64,000 nucleotides of DNA, from assembly GCA_963742925.1 (NCBI GenBank), contig CAVUNV010000013.1, positions 89,804-153,803 on the forward strand, given 5' to 3'. Of the stretch, positions 45,445 through 53,425 are shown in pieces. The DNA comes from PALSA-612 sp963742925 (GTDB taxonomy: Bacteria > Actinomycetota > Thermoleophilia > Gaiellales > Gaiellaceae). The notes beneath the pieces were generated by a model. The model saw only the letters and a list, made by a program, of their open reading frames with translations. It searched no databases and was not told where the DNA came from. A program made the position numbers and the translations under genes. Positions within the stretch are counted from its first letter, which is position 1. Each line of letters begins with the position of its first letter.

Positions 45445-45515
45445 TCTCGCATACGGGATTCGAACCCGTGCCGCCGCCGTGAGAGGGCGCCGACTACCTA
45501 TCGAATTGCAGAGCT
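45445..45515 (-). tRNA. Degenerate tRNA-Glu(CTC)-like sequence (pseudo-tRNA or attachment scar)
   Basis: On the minus strand the anticodon loop CTCTCAC (anticodon CTC at 45481-45483), an anticodon stem with 4 of 5 pairs, a 4-base variable loop and a perfect T-arm ACGGG/CCCGT with loop TTCGAAT fit tRNA-Glu. The D-stem (AGTC without partner) and the 5' acceptor strand do not. Best read as a 3' half left by integration, or a decaying tRNA. Confidence 0.45.
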
Positions 45516-45662
45516 GTTCGGAGCACGGTGTTCTCAATGCGCTAATCCTGTGTCAATCGGCTCCGCTCTGATGGGCGCGCCTCGCTCCTGGGGGCGCTCG
45601 GCGAAAGCCTCGCCTGGGGGATGGGCGCCGGCCGTGTGTGGGCCGACGGAGTCCTGAGGAGC

Positions 45663-46430
45663 ATGGAAGCCGATTCTCACCAGGACCTGCCGGAGCCTGA
45701 CCGCGCCCGGCGGCGGCATCAACGGCCGCGCCGGAACGCGGGCCAGCAAGCGCCGCCGGTTGTCCGGCTCGACATTTATGCCGGCCCGGGCCAGCCCGTG
45801 GTTGCGCAGTCGCAGGTTCGCATTTCGCAGCGGGACGCTGCATCGGGAGCCGCCGAGTTCGAGCGGCGGCTTGCCGCGCTTGTGGAACGCGAGCGTCGAC
45901 TCGACGCGAGGGAGCGAGAGTTCGAGACGAAGGCCGCAAAGCTGGTCGCGGAGCGCAAGCACGTATCGGAGAGGGCGGTGGAGGAGGCGTATGCGCTGGT
46001 CGCCCAGGTCAGGGATCGCGAGCGTGCCGTTGCTGCGGCCGAACAGAACGCACACGCCTTGGCCGTGCAAGTTGAGGATCGCGAGCGTGCGCTTGCCACA
46101 CGCGAGGCGGAGTTCGAGACCCAACATACCCGCTCTGTTGAGGCGGACGCGACGGAGCACAACCGCCGGCGTAGGCGCCTAGCCGCCCAGGAGGAGGCGC
46201 TCTCCGAGCGGACGCACGAGCTGAACAGAATCGAGCAGCTACTCGATGAGCGGGATGAGCAACTCGCCGAGCGCGAGGCACGGGTCCGGGTCGATCTCGA
46301 GCTGAAGGAAGAGGAGATCGAGAGCCGTGAGCGCGAAGTGGTCAACCGGACGGAGCTGCTCGAGCGCAAAGAGCAGGACTTAACGCGCTACGTTGGGCAA
46401 CTGCAGAGCCGCCTGACAATCGCCGGCTGA
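45663..46430 (+). CDS. Coiled-coil protein
   Basis: 255 residues from ATG 45663, which has a TGAGGAG ribosome site. After a basic N-terminal ~30 residues and a short hydrophobic patch (PPVVRLDIYAGPGQPVV), residues ~60-245 are continuous Glu/Arg/Ala heptads with imperfect repeats (VEDRERALATREAEFE). No enzymatic motif. Possibly a structural or scaffold protein; unrelated in detail to the coiled coil at 13-15 kb. Confidence 0.6.
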   Translation: MEADSHQDLPEPDRARRRHQRPRRNAGQQAPPVVRLDIYAGPGQPVVAQSQVRISQRDAASGAAEFERRLAALVERERRLDAREREFETKAAKLVAERKHVSERAVEEAYALVAQVRDRERAVAAAEQNAHALAVQVEDRERALATREAEFETQHTRSVEADATEHNRRRRRLAAQEEALSERTHELNRIEQLLDERDEQLAEREARVRVDLELKEEEIESREREVVNRTELLERKEQDLTRYVGQLQSRLTIAG

Positions 46431-46457
46431 CCCTCTAGATCACGGCATTCGAACGCC

Positions 46458-46718
46458 ATGGACGACGGCCAGATTGAAGAGCTTCGCAAATGGGCCCTCA
46501 GCCTCGTCACCGAGAGCCGCCCGGATCTGAACGCTGCAGCGAAAGCGATTCTGCTCTTGACGCACGACCTACAGGCCGCACGCACTCGCCTGGTCGCGTA
46601 CGAAACGACGTCGTATCTCACCGCTTCTGAGGTCGCCGAGGTCGAGCCACAGCCGGACGCAAAGCGCAATCGCGGCGGCGGACTGCGGGCGCGACTCGGC
46701 GAGCCGCATGAACGCTAG
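46458..46718 (+). CDS. Hypothetical protein, 86 residues
   Basis: MDDGQIEELRKWALSLVTES, a helical, charged protein with a basic tail (KRNRGGGLRARLGEPHER). 28 bases after the coiled-coil gene, so probably cotranscribed. No family recognised. Confidence 0.5.
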   Translation: MDDGQIEELRKWALSLVTESRPDLNAAAKAILLLTHDLQAARTRLVAYETTSYLTASEVAEVEPQPDAKRNRGGGLRARLGEPHER

Positions 46719-46806
46719 CCGCGTCCCAACGCTCCACCGCAGGCCACCACATTGAAATCGAGGGCCGCTTCGGACGCGAGGCGGGCGGGGCGAGCGGGAA
46801 GAACCA

Positions 46807-47058
46807 ATGGTCCTCGCCCTGCCCTGGTCGCAGCTTGATGGATTGCGCGCCGCCATGCAATCGACCGGGTCCGGTTTGAGTGCGGTGGAGCCGTTCACTC
46901 GGGGGCGCGCGCGCGTCAAGGTTGACGTCGGGTTTGCCGATAGCGACGACCACATAGCCGCGCAGAGGTCACTACGCGATGCACCCGCGCGGCGCCCAAG
47001 ACAGAGGCCGCCCTCTCAGCGTGGACGGCCTCTGTCTGTCCAGCCCCTGTGGCCTTAG
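46807..47058 (+). CDS. Hypothetical protein, 83 residues
   Basis: MVLALPWSQLDGLRAAMQST, with FADSDDHIAAQRSLRDAPAR. The C-terminal 25 residues are encoded across a terminator-like hairpin (47002-47034), which argues that the true end is earlier or that the gene is not real. Confidence 0.3.
   Translation: MVLALPWSQLDGLRAAMQSTGSGLSAVEPFTRGRARVKVDVGFADSDDHIAAQRSLRDAPARRPRQRPPSQRGRPLSVQPLWP
47002..47034 (+). terminator. Terminator-like hairpin
   Basis: CAGAGGCCG (47002-47010) pairs with CGGCCTCTG (47026-47034), 15-base loop, followed by TCTGTC. Confidence 0.4.
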
Positions 47059-47176
47059 CTGGGATGTCGGCCCTCTTCGACTTTGGCAGAGCCGCTGGGT
47101 CGAGCTTCACCTTGCGGGCCGCAGACCGGCTCGGACGCCGAACCTGCGTCCACAGCCCCGTGCTGTCGTGTTGAGG

Positions 47177-47410
47177 CTATGCGGCGCTTTGTGGGTTGCT
47201 GCGGATTGGCGGAGCTTCGGCGTCCAGGCGGTCGAGTTCTGCCTGGAGGGCACGGACGAGGTCCTCGCCGAGTTTGGTGGTGAGCCGCTCGTCTGCCGGC
47301 GGGTGGTTATTGGCTTCCAACACTCCGATGGCGATTAGGTCGCGCAACAGCCGGTCGGCGTGTCGGTCGACGGCCTTGGCGGCTGATTGCGGCTGGTGGT
47401 GGTCTTCCAT
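47177..47410 (-). CDS. Small conserved protein, member 3 of the local family
   Basis: 77 residues from ATG 47410. ADRLLRDLIAIGVLEANNHP plus ADERLTTKLGEDLVRALQAE aligns with the proteins at 33665 and 39810. It is the most diverged member but keeps DR-x3-RLL, IG, P-x-A-x-x-RL and the acidic G(D/E) turn. Divergent from the 47637 signalling gene. Confidence 0.55.
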   Translation of the reverse strand: MEDHHQPQSAAKAVDRHADRLLRDLIAIGVLEANNHPPADERLTTKLGEDLVRALQAELDRLDAEAPPIRSNPQSAA

Positions 47411-47536
47411 GTGATCTCTGTGCTTCGTTCTCGTCGTTATCGGCCTGGTCAGGGTTTGAGCCGGTAAGGCCGTTGCAAAACCGTGAGCAAACTGCCTGGT
47501 AGGAGCAACCTACCTCGTCCGAGGCTTATGCGAACT

Positions 47537-47550
47537 CCCTCGTTCGAGGG
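47537..47550 (+). promoter_or_regulatory. Palindromic box (site 4)
   Basis: CCCTCGTTCGAGGG, a perfect 6+2+6 palindrome, 30 bases upstream of GCCGATAA and 86 bases before the GTG of the 47637 gene. Confidence 0.6.
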
Positions 47551-47580
47551 ATATAGACCCGCAACCGGAGCGCCATTTCT

Positions 47581-47588
47581 GCCGATAA
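47581..47588 (+). promoter_or_regulatory. Sigma-28/WhiG-like -10 element
   Basis: GCCGATAA, exact match to the FliA/WhiG -10 consensus, with GCAA 16 bases upstream. Same arrangement as at 39549-39556. Confidence 0.5.
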
Positions 47589-47597
47589 CCTGTAGTC

Positions 47598-47614
47598 CAC
47601 TCTGCGGCAGAGTG
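47598..47614 (+). promoter_or_regulatory. 5'-UTR hairpin of the 47.6-kb signalling gene
   Basis: CACTCTG-CGG-CAGAGTG, 7-bp stem, beginning about 3 bases after the expected transcription start and just before the GAAGGAAAGG ribosome-site region. Confidence 0.55.
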
Positions 47615-47636
47615 CGAAGGAAAGGATTCCGTCGAC

Positions 47637-48515
47637 GTGGCTGCTGCGACAGGGAACACCTCACAGGACCAACGTGCGAGGCTCAGCTTGCGGCTGGCGG
47701 CTCGGCCTGCTCAGGCGTTCCTGCTTCGCGCTCACCTCAGGCTCTGGCTGACCGAGCAGCACGCCGCCAACGACGAGATCTTCGACATCCTGCTCGCCGC
47801 AACCGAAGCGTTCAATAACGCGACCCTGCATGCGCGCCAGCCTCGCTCGATCGCTGTCCACGTTGAAGCCAGCAGCAGCCAGGGTGTGGTCGAGATCGTC
47901 ATTCGCGATCACGGCGGCTGGCAGGAGGATCATCTGCACACAAGCGCAGGGCTGGGCCTGCCCTTGATGCATGCGCTCATGGACACGGTCGACCTCCAGA
48001 CCACCCAGGCAGGGACAACGGTTCGGCTCCGACGCGTGCTCGGCCCGCGCCTGATCCGGCTCGACGAGGGGCTCCCGTCTATGTGCGACCGTCTCGAGTT
48101 GCTATGGCGAAACCCGATCTTCGCTCCGCTGCCCGGCCTGATGCTGGAGCATCTGGCGGCCCAACTGGTCCCTGTTTCCGCCTCGACCAACGAGACGATC
48201 ATCTGCGAGGGGGACCAGGGCGATCGCTTCTACCTCATCGCGGAGGGTCAGTTGGACGTCAGCTCCCGGCGCTGCCACGTCGCCACGCTCGGACCCAGCG
48301 ATCACGTCGGGGAGATCGCGTTGCTCCGCAACGTGCCCCGGACAGCAACAATCATCGCCAAGAAGCCGGTCACGCTCTACGCACTCACGCCGGAGGACTT
48401 CCTGTCTGCTGTAACGAGCCATGACGCAAGCAAGAGCGCGGCGGAGAGCACGGTCGCGACACGCCTGACCGGACTCCGAGACGCGCTCGGGACAATTCCT
48501 CTCCCACGCGCGTAA
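47637..48515 (+). CDS. Two-domain signalling protein: HATPase (RsbW-like) + cyclic-nucleotide-binding domain
   Basis: 292 residues, GTG 47637. The N-terminal Bergerat ATPase fold has N-box TEAFNNATLHA (E57, N61), G1 DHGGW (91-95), G2 SAGLGLPLMHALMD (103-116) and G3 QAGTTVRL, as in anti-sigma serine kinases (RsbW/SpoIIAB type). The C-terminal domain (~157-258) is a cNMP-binding barrel with phosphate cassette GEIALLRNVPRTATI. This suggests that a cyclic nucleotide or similar ligand gates an anti-sigma-like kinase. Partner sigma and anti-anti-sigma are not in the window. It is the intact member of a three-copy set. Confidence 0.85.
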   Translation: MAAATGNTSQDQRARLSLRLAARPAQAFLLRAHLRLWLTEQHAANDEIFDILLAATEAFNNATLHARQPRSIAVHVEASSSQGVVEIVIRDHGGWQEDHLHTSAGLGLPLMHALMDTVDLQTTQAGTTVRLRRVLGPRLIRLDEGLPSMCDRLELLWRNPIFAPLPGLMLEHLAAQLVPVSASTNETIICEGDQGDRFYLIAEGQLDVSSRRCHVATLGPSDHVGEIALLRNVPRTATIIAKKPVTLYALTPEDFLSAVTSHDASKSAAESTVATRLTGLRDALGTIPLPRA

Positions 48516-48905
48516 GAACGATCGACGGCCGGGCTGTGCACGGCGTAACCGGGCACGGACGGACCCGGGCAGGGCGACGGGCCGGGACTGATGCGCCGGC
48601 AAGGCGAGGTCAGCGAGTCATGCCGCCTTGGATGGGGAGAGTCTGCGGTCTCCCGCCTCCCCGGCCCGCGTCTGCAAGGCGCTCCGCCTCGTGGTAGACC
48701 CGGAGGCAGCACCGGTTTAGAGTCGCGGGTGCTGCCCGTCGGGCAGTAACGGCACGAGAGGGGCGGTCTTCAGGGCCGCCCCTCTCGGTTTGTTCTCCAT
48801 CGTTCCCAGCCACGTGGGACAGTGCGGAAAGACATCCTGGCGGTGTGGTCGCTCGTCAACACGAGTGGTCGCTTCATGCGGACTGCATCGTCAGGCTCCG
48901 TCGCG
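48516..48905. other. Intergenic stretch with a terminator
   Basis: No gene supported. Contains the strong terminator at 48755-48787; a short RNA ending there is possible but no promoter can be pointed to. Confidence 0.4.
48755..48787 (+). terminator. Intrinsic terminator
   Basis: A 12-bp stem (48755-48766 with 48776-48787, arm CGAGAGGGGCGG), 9-base loop, followed by GTTTGTTCT. The most canonical terminator in the window. It lies 240 bases past the signalling gene stop, so a transcript may run that far or a separate small RNA may end here. Confidence 0.75.
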
Positions 48906-49223
48906 TTAGGTGATTTGTCCGTGCCGGAAGCCGAGCCCGACTGCGTGTGCCCGGTTGCGGGCTTGCAGCTTCGCGAGTAGATGGCGTAGGTGCGACTTGA
49001 CGGTTTCTTCGGAGAGGTACAGCCTCTTGCCGATGTCTGCGTTGGTCAGTCCCTCGGCCGTCAGTTCGAGCACTTGCTGCTCGCGGCTGCTCAGGTCAAG
49101 ATGCTTTCGCTGGTGACCGGGTAGCGGGGCCACACCAGCCGCTGGCTCCAGCGGAATAGGTTGTCCAGTCGAGTCCGCTGTACTCGCGGGTGCGAGCCGG
49201 AGGTGACGGGGCGGTGTGGTCAT
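48906..49223 (-). CDS. LuxR/NarL-type HTH transcriptional regulator (short)
   Basis: 105 residues from ATG 49223, which has an AAGGGG ribosome site; the frame is open to 49307. A ~40-residue low-complexity start is followed by a complete LuxR HTH: LSSREQQVLELTAEGLTNAD, then IGKRLYLSEETVKSHLRHLL. No receiver or ligand domain. Upstream lie TCCGACAA (a variant of the GCCGATAA box) and the palindromic box at 49261, so it may be autoregulated and could be the protein that binds those palindromes. Confidence 0.85.
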   Translation of the reverse strand: MTTPPRHLRLAPASTADSTGQPIPLEPAAGVAPLPGHQRKHLDLSSREQQVLELTAEGLTNADIGKRLYLSEETVKSHLRHLLAKLQARNRAHAVGLGFRHGQIT

Positions 49224-49260
49224 ACCCCTTGGTTGTCGGAAATAACGCCAGTTCAGGGCA

Positions 49261-49274
49261 CACTCGAACGAGGG
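49261..49274. promoter_or_regulatory. Palindromic box (site 5)
   Basis: CACTCGAACGAGGG, identical to site 3. It sits between the divergent LuxR-type gene (38 bases from its ATG) and the CAP-domain gene (247 bases from its ATG). Confidence 0.55.
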
Positions 49275-49520
49275 ACTAGGACCTGCGAATCGGAAGCCCG
49301 ACATCACACGCGGCGCGGCAGATCGCCTAGATCGCCCTTCATGGCTGGCTCAGCTGGGGGGAGCCAAAGATCGGTTCACCAGTGCGTGGCGGCCTTCCAC
49401 ACTCATAACTTCGCCGGCTGCTCGGTGTAGGTGGCCGTTGAACGTCCGTCATCCGGCCCAAACAGGACACTCCCAGCGAAGACAGAAACATACGTCCGAC
49501 GGGCAACGGATGAAACTGCG

Positions 49521-50081
49521 ATGAGCCGCTTTTGCAGAATCGCCGCGGTGGTTGGATCGGCGGCCCTTCTCACCGCGCCGGCTATGGCGCTCGGGGCGCC
49601 TCAGGACACTCCGCGCACAGCCCACCCGGCTACGCCGGTTGCGGCACGCCCGCTGCTGGATGACCAGATTGTCAGCGCGATCAACAGTGTCCGGGCTGTC
49701 TATCACCTTCAGCCCCTCCGGCCTGCGAGCGGTCTCGCGGCGTCGGCGGCGGCGCACTCTCGCGAGATGCTCGACTACGGGTTCTTCGCCCACGAATCCC
49801 CGGCCGGCGGCGCCTTCTGGCGCCGGATCGAGCAGTACTACCCGAGTGCCGGCTTTCGACGCTGGCACGTGGGGGAGACGATCCTCTGGGTCTCGCCCGA
49901 CGTCGATGCCCGGATAGCGGTGCAGGACTGGCTCAACAGTCCGCCGCACCGGCGGATCCTCCTGGGTCGGGAGTGGCGGGAGCTCGGCGTGTCGGCCTTC
50001 CACGCGAAGGCCGCTCCGGGCGCGTTCGAGGGCCTGGAGGCAACGATTGTCACAGTCGACTTCGGCGTTCGCGCCGGCTGA
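49521..50081 (+). CDS. Secreted CAP/SCP-domain protein
   Basis: 186 residues. Signal peptide (FCRIAAVVGSAALLTAPAMA), then a CAP domain: INSVRAVYHLQPLRPASGL, AAAHSREMLDYGFFAHESP (His/Glu of the CAP cavity), GETILW and QDWLNSPPHRRILLGREWRE (second His). Bacterial CAP proteins of the YkwD type are extracellular and mostly of unknown activity. ATG 49521 chosen because it begins the signal peptide; GTG 49431 is in frame but adds an unlikely leader. Confidence 0.88.
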   Translation: MSRFCRIAAVVGSAALLTAPAMALGAPQDTPRTAHPATPVAARPLLDDQIVSAINSVRAVYHLQPLRPASGLAASAAAHSREMLDYGFFAHESPAGGAFWRRIEQYYPSAGFRRWHVGETILWVSPDVDARIAVQDWLNSPPHRRILLGREWRELGVSAFHAKAAPGAFEGLEATIVTVDFGVRAG

Positions 50082-50134
50082 CCCCAGGGGGCTCGTCGGG
50101 TCGGGCCGGGCGGTTAGTGTGATTGACGCTGAGA

Positions 50135-50275
50135 ATTGGGGTGAGTGAGCCGACGGGCTACCGGTGGCGGGAGCAGGATCGGTCGGTCACCGGGAGCAGC
50201 CAGGCTTGTGAGCCTCGAGCGTGTTGAGCTCGCCCAGGCGCGGCGGAAGATCAGGGAGTTCAAGACCGAGTCGAG
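50135..50275 (+). pseudogene. IS3 orfA remnant
   Basis: VSEPTGYRWREQDRS and the DNA that follows (leading to CTCGCCCAGGCGCGGCGGAA) match the middle of the orfA at 34.1-34.3 kb at most positions. Start and end are missing and stops interrupt it. Confidence 0.6.
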
Positions 50276-50499
50276 ACCAGGAGGAAGGCGTCGGCACTCG
50301 GCGGAGCGCGAGGTGCGTCGGTTTCGTGGTTCAGGGGTTCGGATCCGTGCGACGGCTTCAAGAGAAACCTCTGCAGATACAGGCGTTTCGGATAGCAACC
50401 CTGCTCGGTGGCCCGGATTCAAACAGGCTCGGGGCAACAAAGGGGCAACCAGGCTTCGATCGGCGTACGCCCCCATCCTGGGCTGAACCTCGCTCGCCT
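50276..50499. other. Stretch with a scar-like direct repeat
   Basis: GGGGCAACAAAGGGGCAACC at 50431-50450 repeats the pattern of 38405-38423. A weak T-loop-like GGTTCGGATCC lies ~95 bases upstream. No gene. Confidence 0.35.
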
Positions 50500-50718
50500 T
50501 CGCGGGCTATCACCGTCCCCTGCTCGTTCGCCAAGAAGACAGCCACAAAGCTGATCCGGCTCAAGCCCAAGCCCCTCACACCAGGCCTGAAGACAGGAAC
50601 ACTCCCAGGACCAAAGGGTTACAAATGCGTCGGCACACTAGGCCCCGGCAACATCCAACTCAGCGGCGGCTGCACGAAAGCGGGAACCGTTGCGATCCAA
50701 TGGAGCCGCGCAAGCTGA
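50500..50718 (+). pseudogene. C-terminal fragment of a secreted-type protein
   Basis: The end of the frame (SFAKKTATKLIRLKPKPLTP, then GTLPGPKGYKCVGTLGPGNI, LSGGCTKAGTVAIQW) looks like the C-terminus of an extracellular beta-rich protein with paired Cys/Gly motifs. Nothing upstream in frame belongs to it. Confidence 0.4.
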
Positions 50719-51030
50719 CCGCCGCGCTCCGGTCGTGTCCGTTTCGGCCGATCTCGGGGAGGGTCTTGGCGTGGCGGCAGGTGCTGTGTCGAGGACGTTG
50801 CGGAAAATGCGCAGCCGATCAAGGGCTAGAGAAGTCACACTCGACTTGGCGTGTGCTACGCGGGGCTTCCTTGTTAGGAGGACTGTTCGAAACGGCCGTG
50901 GACTCCTCGTGGTACTCCCCGGCTTGCCGGTACGCCCGCCGGTGGCGTCAGCGTTTTGGCCATCGGGAGAGTAAGAGAATGGTTTCTAGCCGCTGACCGC
51001 CGCCTGCAATCACAATCGGGTTTTACGGGC
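50719..51030. other. Intergenic stretch, nothing recognisable
   Basis: No supportable gene or repeat. Confidence 0.4.
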
Positions 51031-52288
51031 TCACTGGTTCGGGACTAGGGGATTGGCCCAGGCGTCAATCAAGGGCACGCGGCAGCCCTTCCGCGTGCGT
51101 GCCGCGCGGACGAGCTCGGCGAGCTCGGGGTCGTCGTTCATGAGCACGAGGGTGCCGCTCGACTCGACGAGCTCGTTCGATCGATTCAGCGACTCGCGCG
51201 CCGGGCACAGTATCGCCCGTCACAAGCGGATCGTAGACAACGACTTGGCGCCCCCGCGCGAGCCACCGACGGGCCAGCTCGATTGCCGGCGAGCCTTCCG
51301 TCTCATCGGTTCCCGGCTTGAACGCAAGCCCGGCGAGACCGATTGGCCCGTCGCTCGCAGCGAGTGCAGCATGCTCCAAGACCGCGTATCGGCGCTGGTT
51401 GATCGCTTCGACGGCAGCGGGCAGTTCGGCTTCTATCCCCACCGCTCTTGCTGCGCGCGCGAGAGCAGGGTTGTCCCGAGGGAAGCAGGGCCCACCGAAT
51501 GGCGCTCCCGGCCGAAAGAACATGGCGCCGACCCGCCGGTCCTCGCCGAGGACTGCGCAAACCGCAGGGCCGTCGGCACCGTACGCGCCGCAAAGCTCGC
51601 CGACGAGATTCGCGAACGAGATCTTTGTCGTCAGGAAGACGTTGAAGGCGAGCTTCGCCAGTTCCGCGCTGGCTGTGCTCAGCCGCCTGACCAGTACGGA
51701 TCCGCTTGTCAGTGAGGTCAGGAGCCTGTCCACGACATCGTCGGCCCAGTCCTGCTCGCCGCCGAGGAGCAGCAGACCCGGCTCGCGAAGGTCGCTGACG
51801 ATCGAGCCGATGGCGTGGAACTCCGGGGCATAAACGAGGCCGAGCCGACTATCCAGAGGGTGTCCGGCCGCGGCTTCGAGTGTTTCTTTGACTGCCCCCT
51901 GAATCGCGCCCGGCGAGACCGTGCTGACAACGACGACGACATGGGGCTCGGCAGCCCGGCCGACGAGCGCACCGATCGATCCGACGGCGTCGAGAACCGC
52001 GTGCGCCCCGAACGAGCCGTCCGGCTCGCTCGGTGTGGGCACCATTACCACGGTCACGTCGGCCCCCTCGATCGCCTCGGCCATCTGTGTCGTCGCGCGT
52101 AGACGGCAGGTCTTCCCGGCACGAAGCAGCGCGGACACCTCCGGCTCCGGAGTGTCCACGGCGCGCGTGTTCACCGCCTCGACCCGGGCGTGGTCGACGT
52201 CGACGCCGATGACGTCATGGCCCACAGCATCTGCGACAAGGGCCCAGGGCAGCCCTAGCCGACCTAGACCGATCGCGCAGATCCTCAT
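51031..52288 (-). pseudogene. Nucleotide-sugar dehydrogenase, frameshifted near the C-terminus
   Basis: From ATG 52288: MRICAIGLGRLGLPWALVAD (Rossmann), STVSPG, NVFLTTKISFANLVGELCGA, catalytic Cys in FGGPCFPRD and LAFKPGTDETEGSP. Around 51180 the frame slips: the expected tail (LVLMNDDPELAELVRAARTR, then DAWANPLVPNQ-stop at 51031) is one frame over. About 415 residues if repaired. Distant from the enzyme at 9047-10375 (GLGRLGLP instead of GAGYVGLV), so not a recent duplicate. Confidence 0.78.
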
Positions 52289-52487
52289 GCGAGCGAACCG
52301 TGACAGATTGCCTCGGGGGCTCGTAGGGTTCGCAAACTCATACGGTGGCTCCGTCTTCCTGGATGAGCCCGCCGACGAGGTCGTGTCGCTGCACACGCCG
52401 CATTGCGACCGCCGGCTGTGGTGACGTCGGGTCGATGGATCAGTCCGCCGGGTCGGTCGCGTGGGTCGGACAGGGCAGGCAGGATGT

Positions 52488-53324
52488 CTAGTTTGGGTGG
52501 AGCCGGAACTTGAGGCGGGTGGCGCGGTAGCCAGTGAGGACGCGGCGCAGGCCGCGTAGTTCGACCCAGTTGGTGCACCAGTAGCTCTCGCATGTGAACG
52601 GCGTGCCGGGGCGGAAATGGCCTTCTTTCGGCACGACGACGAGCTTGTCGGGATTCGGGTCGAGCCAGGCGCCCCACCAGCTCAGAGTGGAAACGGAGCA
52701 GACGAACGCTCCGCAACGGCTCATCAAGTAGAGATCCTCGTAGGCCTCGTTTCCTTCAACGAAGACGACGTTGCCCTGCAGACGCTTCAGGTGCTTCTTC
52801 GCCCTGGCAGGCTCGTCGGAGAAGACGACGATCGCGGCGCGCTCGCCAGCCAGCGAGACTGCGCGCCGGTAGTAATCGGGTGAGGGGAGGTAGTAGCGGG
52901 GCTGCAGGCGTTTGTCGCCGAAGCGGAGATGGAGGCCGACGCTGTCAGAGAAGTCGATCCCGGCTTGTCGCGCCTCGACGTTGGCGACACGCTCGCTTCT
53001 GAATCGGTACCAGCGGCGAACCTCGTCTTTGTCCACGAAGAAACGCTCGGACTGGAAGTAGCCATAAATGTCCGTGCCGGCCTCAATCGTCAGCGCCCGC
53101 TCTTCGAAACCTGCACCTTCGGTCGGCAGTGGTTGGAACAACTTGTCGATACCGACAGGCGCCGCGGCCCGCTCGCCTGCGTCGTCAAGCTGGAACACCT
53201 CGTCGCCGATCCAGTTCGGGCAGTAGAACGAAACGCCCAGACGCCGCGCTGTACTTCGCAGAAAGGCGTACTGAAACAACTGGTTGCCAAGTCCTTCCTG
53301 GCCGAGCCGCATGAACGAGATCAT
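52488..53324 (-). CDS. Alpha-1,2-fucosyltransferase-like glycosyltransferase (GT11 family)
   Basis: 278 residues from ATG 53324. Hallmarks of GT11: GQEGLGNQLFQYAFLRSTAR at the N-terminus, VGLHLRFGDKR (the H-x-R-x-GD donor motif, here HLRFGD) and SVSTLSWWGAWL near the C-terminus. It transfers fucose or a similar deoxyhexose from a GDP-sugar. The GDP-mannose epimerase-like gene upstream agrees with a GDP-sugar donor. Acceptor unknown. Confidence 0.85.
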   Translation of the reverse strand: MISFMRLGQEGLGNQLFQYAFLRSTARRLGVSFYCPNWIGDEVFQLDDAGERAAAPVGIDKLFQPLPTEGAGFEERALTIEAGTDIYGYFQSERFFVDKDEVRRWYRFRSERVANVEARQAGIDFSDSVGLHLRFGDKRLQPRYYLPSPDYYRRAVSLAGERAAIVVFSDEPARAKKHLKRLQGNVVFVEGNEAYEDLYLMSRCGAFVCSVSTLSWWGAWLDPNPDKLVVVPKEGHFRPGTPFTCESYWCTNWVELRGLRRVLTGYRATRLKFRLHPN

Positions 53325-53425
53325 TCGTTTGGCGGTCGTCGGGGAGGGGCCGCCCGGAGGGCTCCAAGAGTGGCCGGTTGACCTCCGGCTCGGCACAGCA
53401 GACCAAGAGGGGAGGGTCAACGTCG

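Noticed and set aside
39587..49274. LexA/SOS boxes
   Set aside because: The palindrome centre TCGTTCGA/TCGAACGA resembles part of an actinobacterial SOS box, but the outer arms (CCCTCG/CGAGGG) and 2-base spacing differ, and no DNA-repair gene is attached to any of the five sites.
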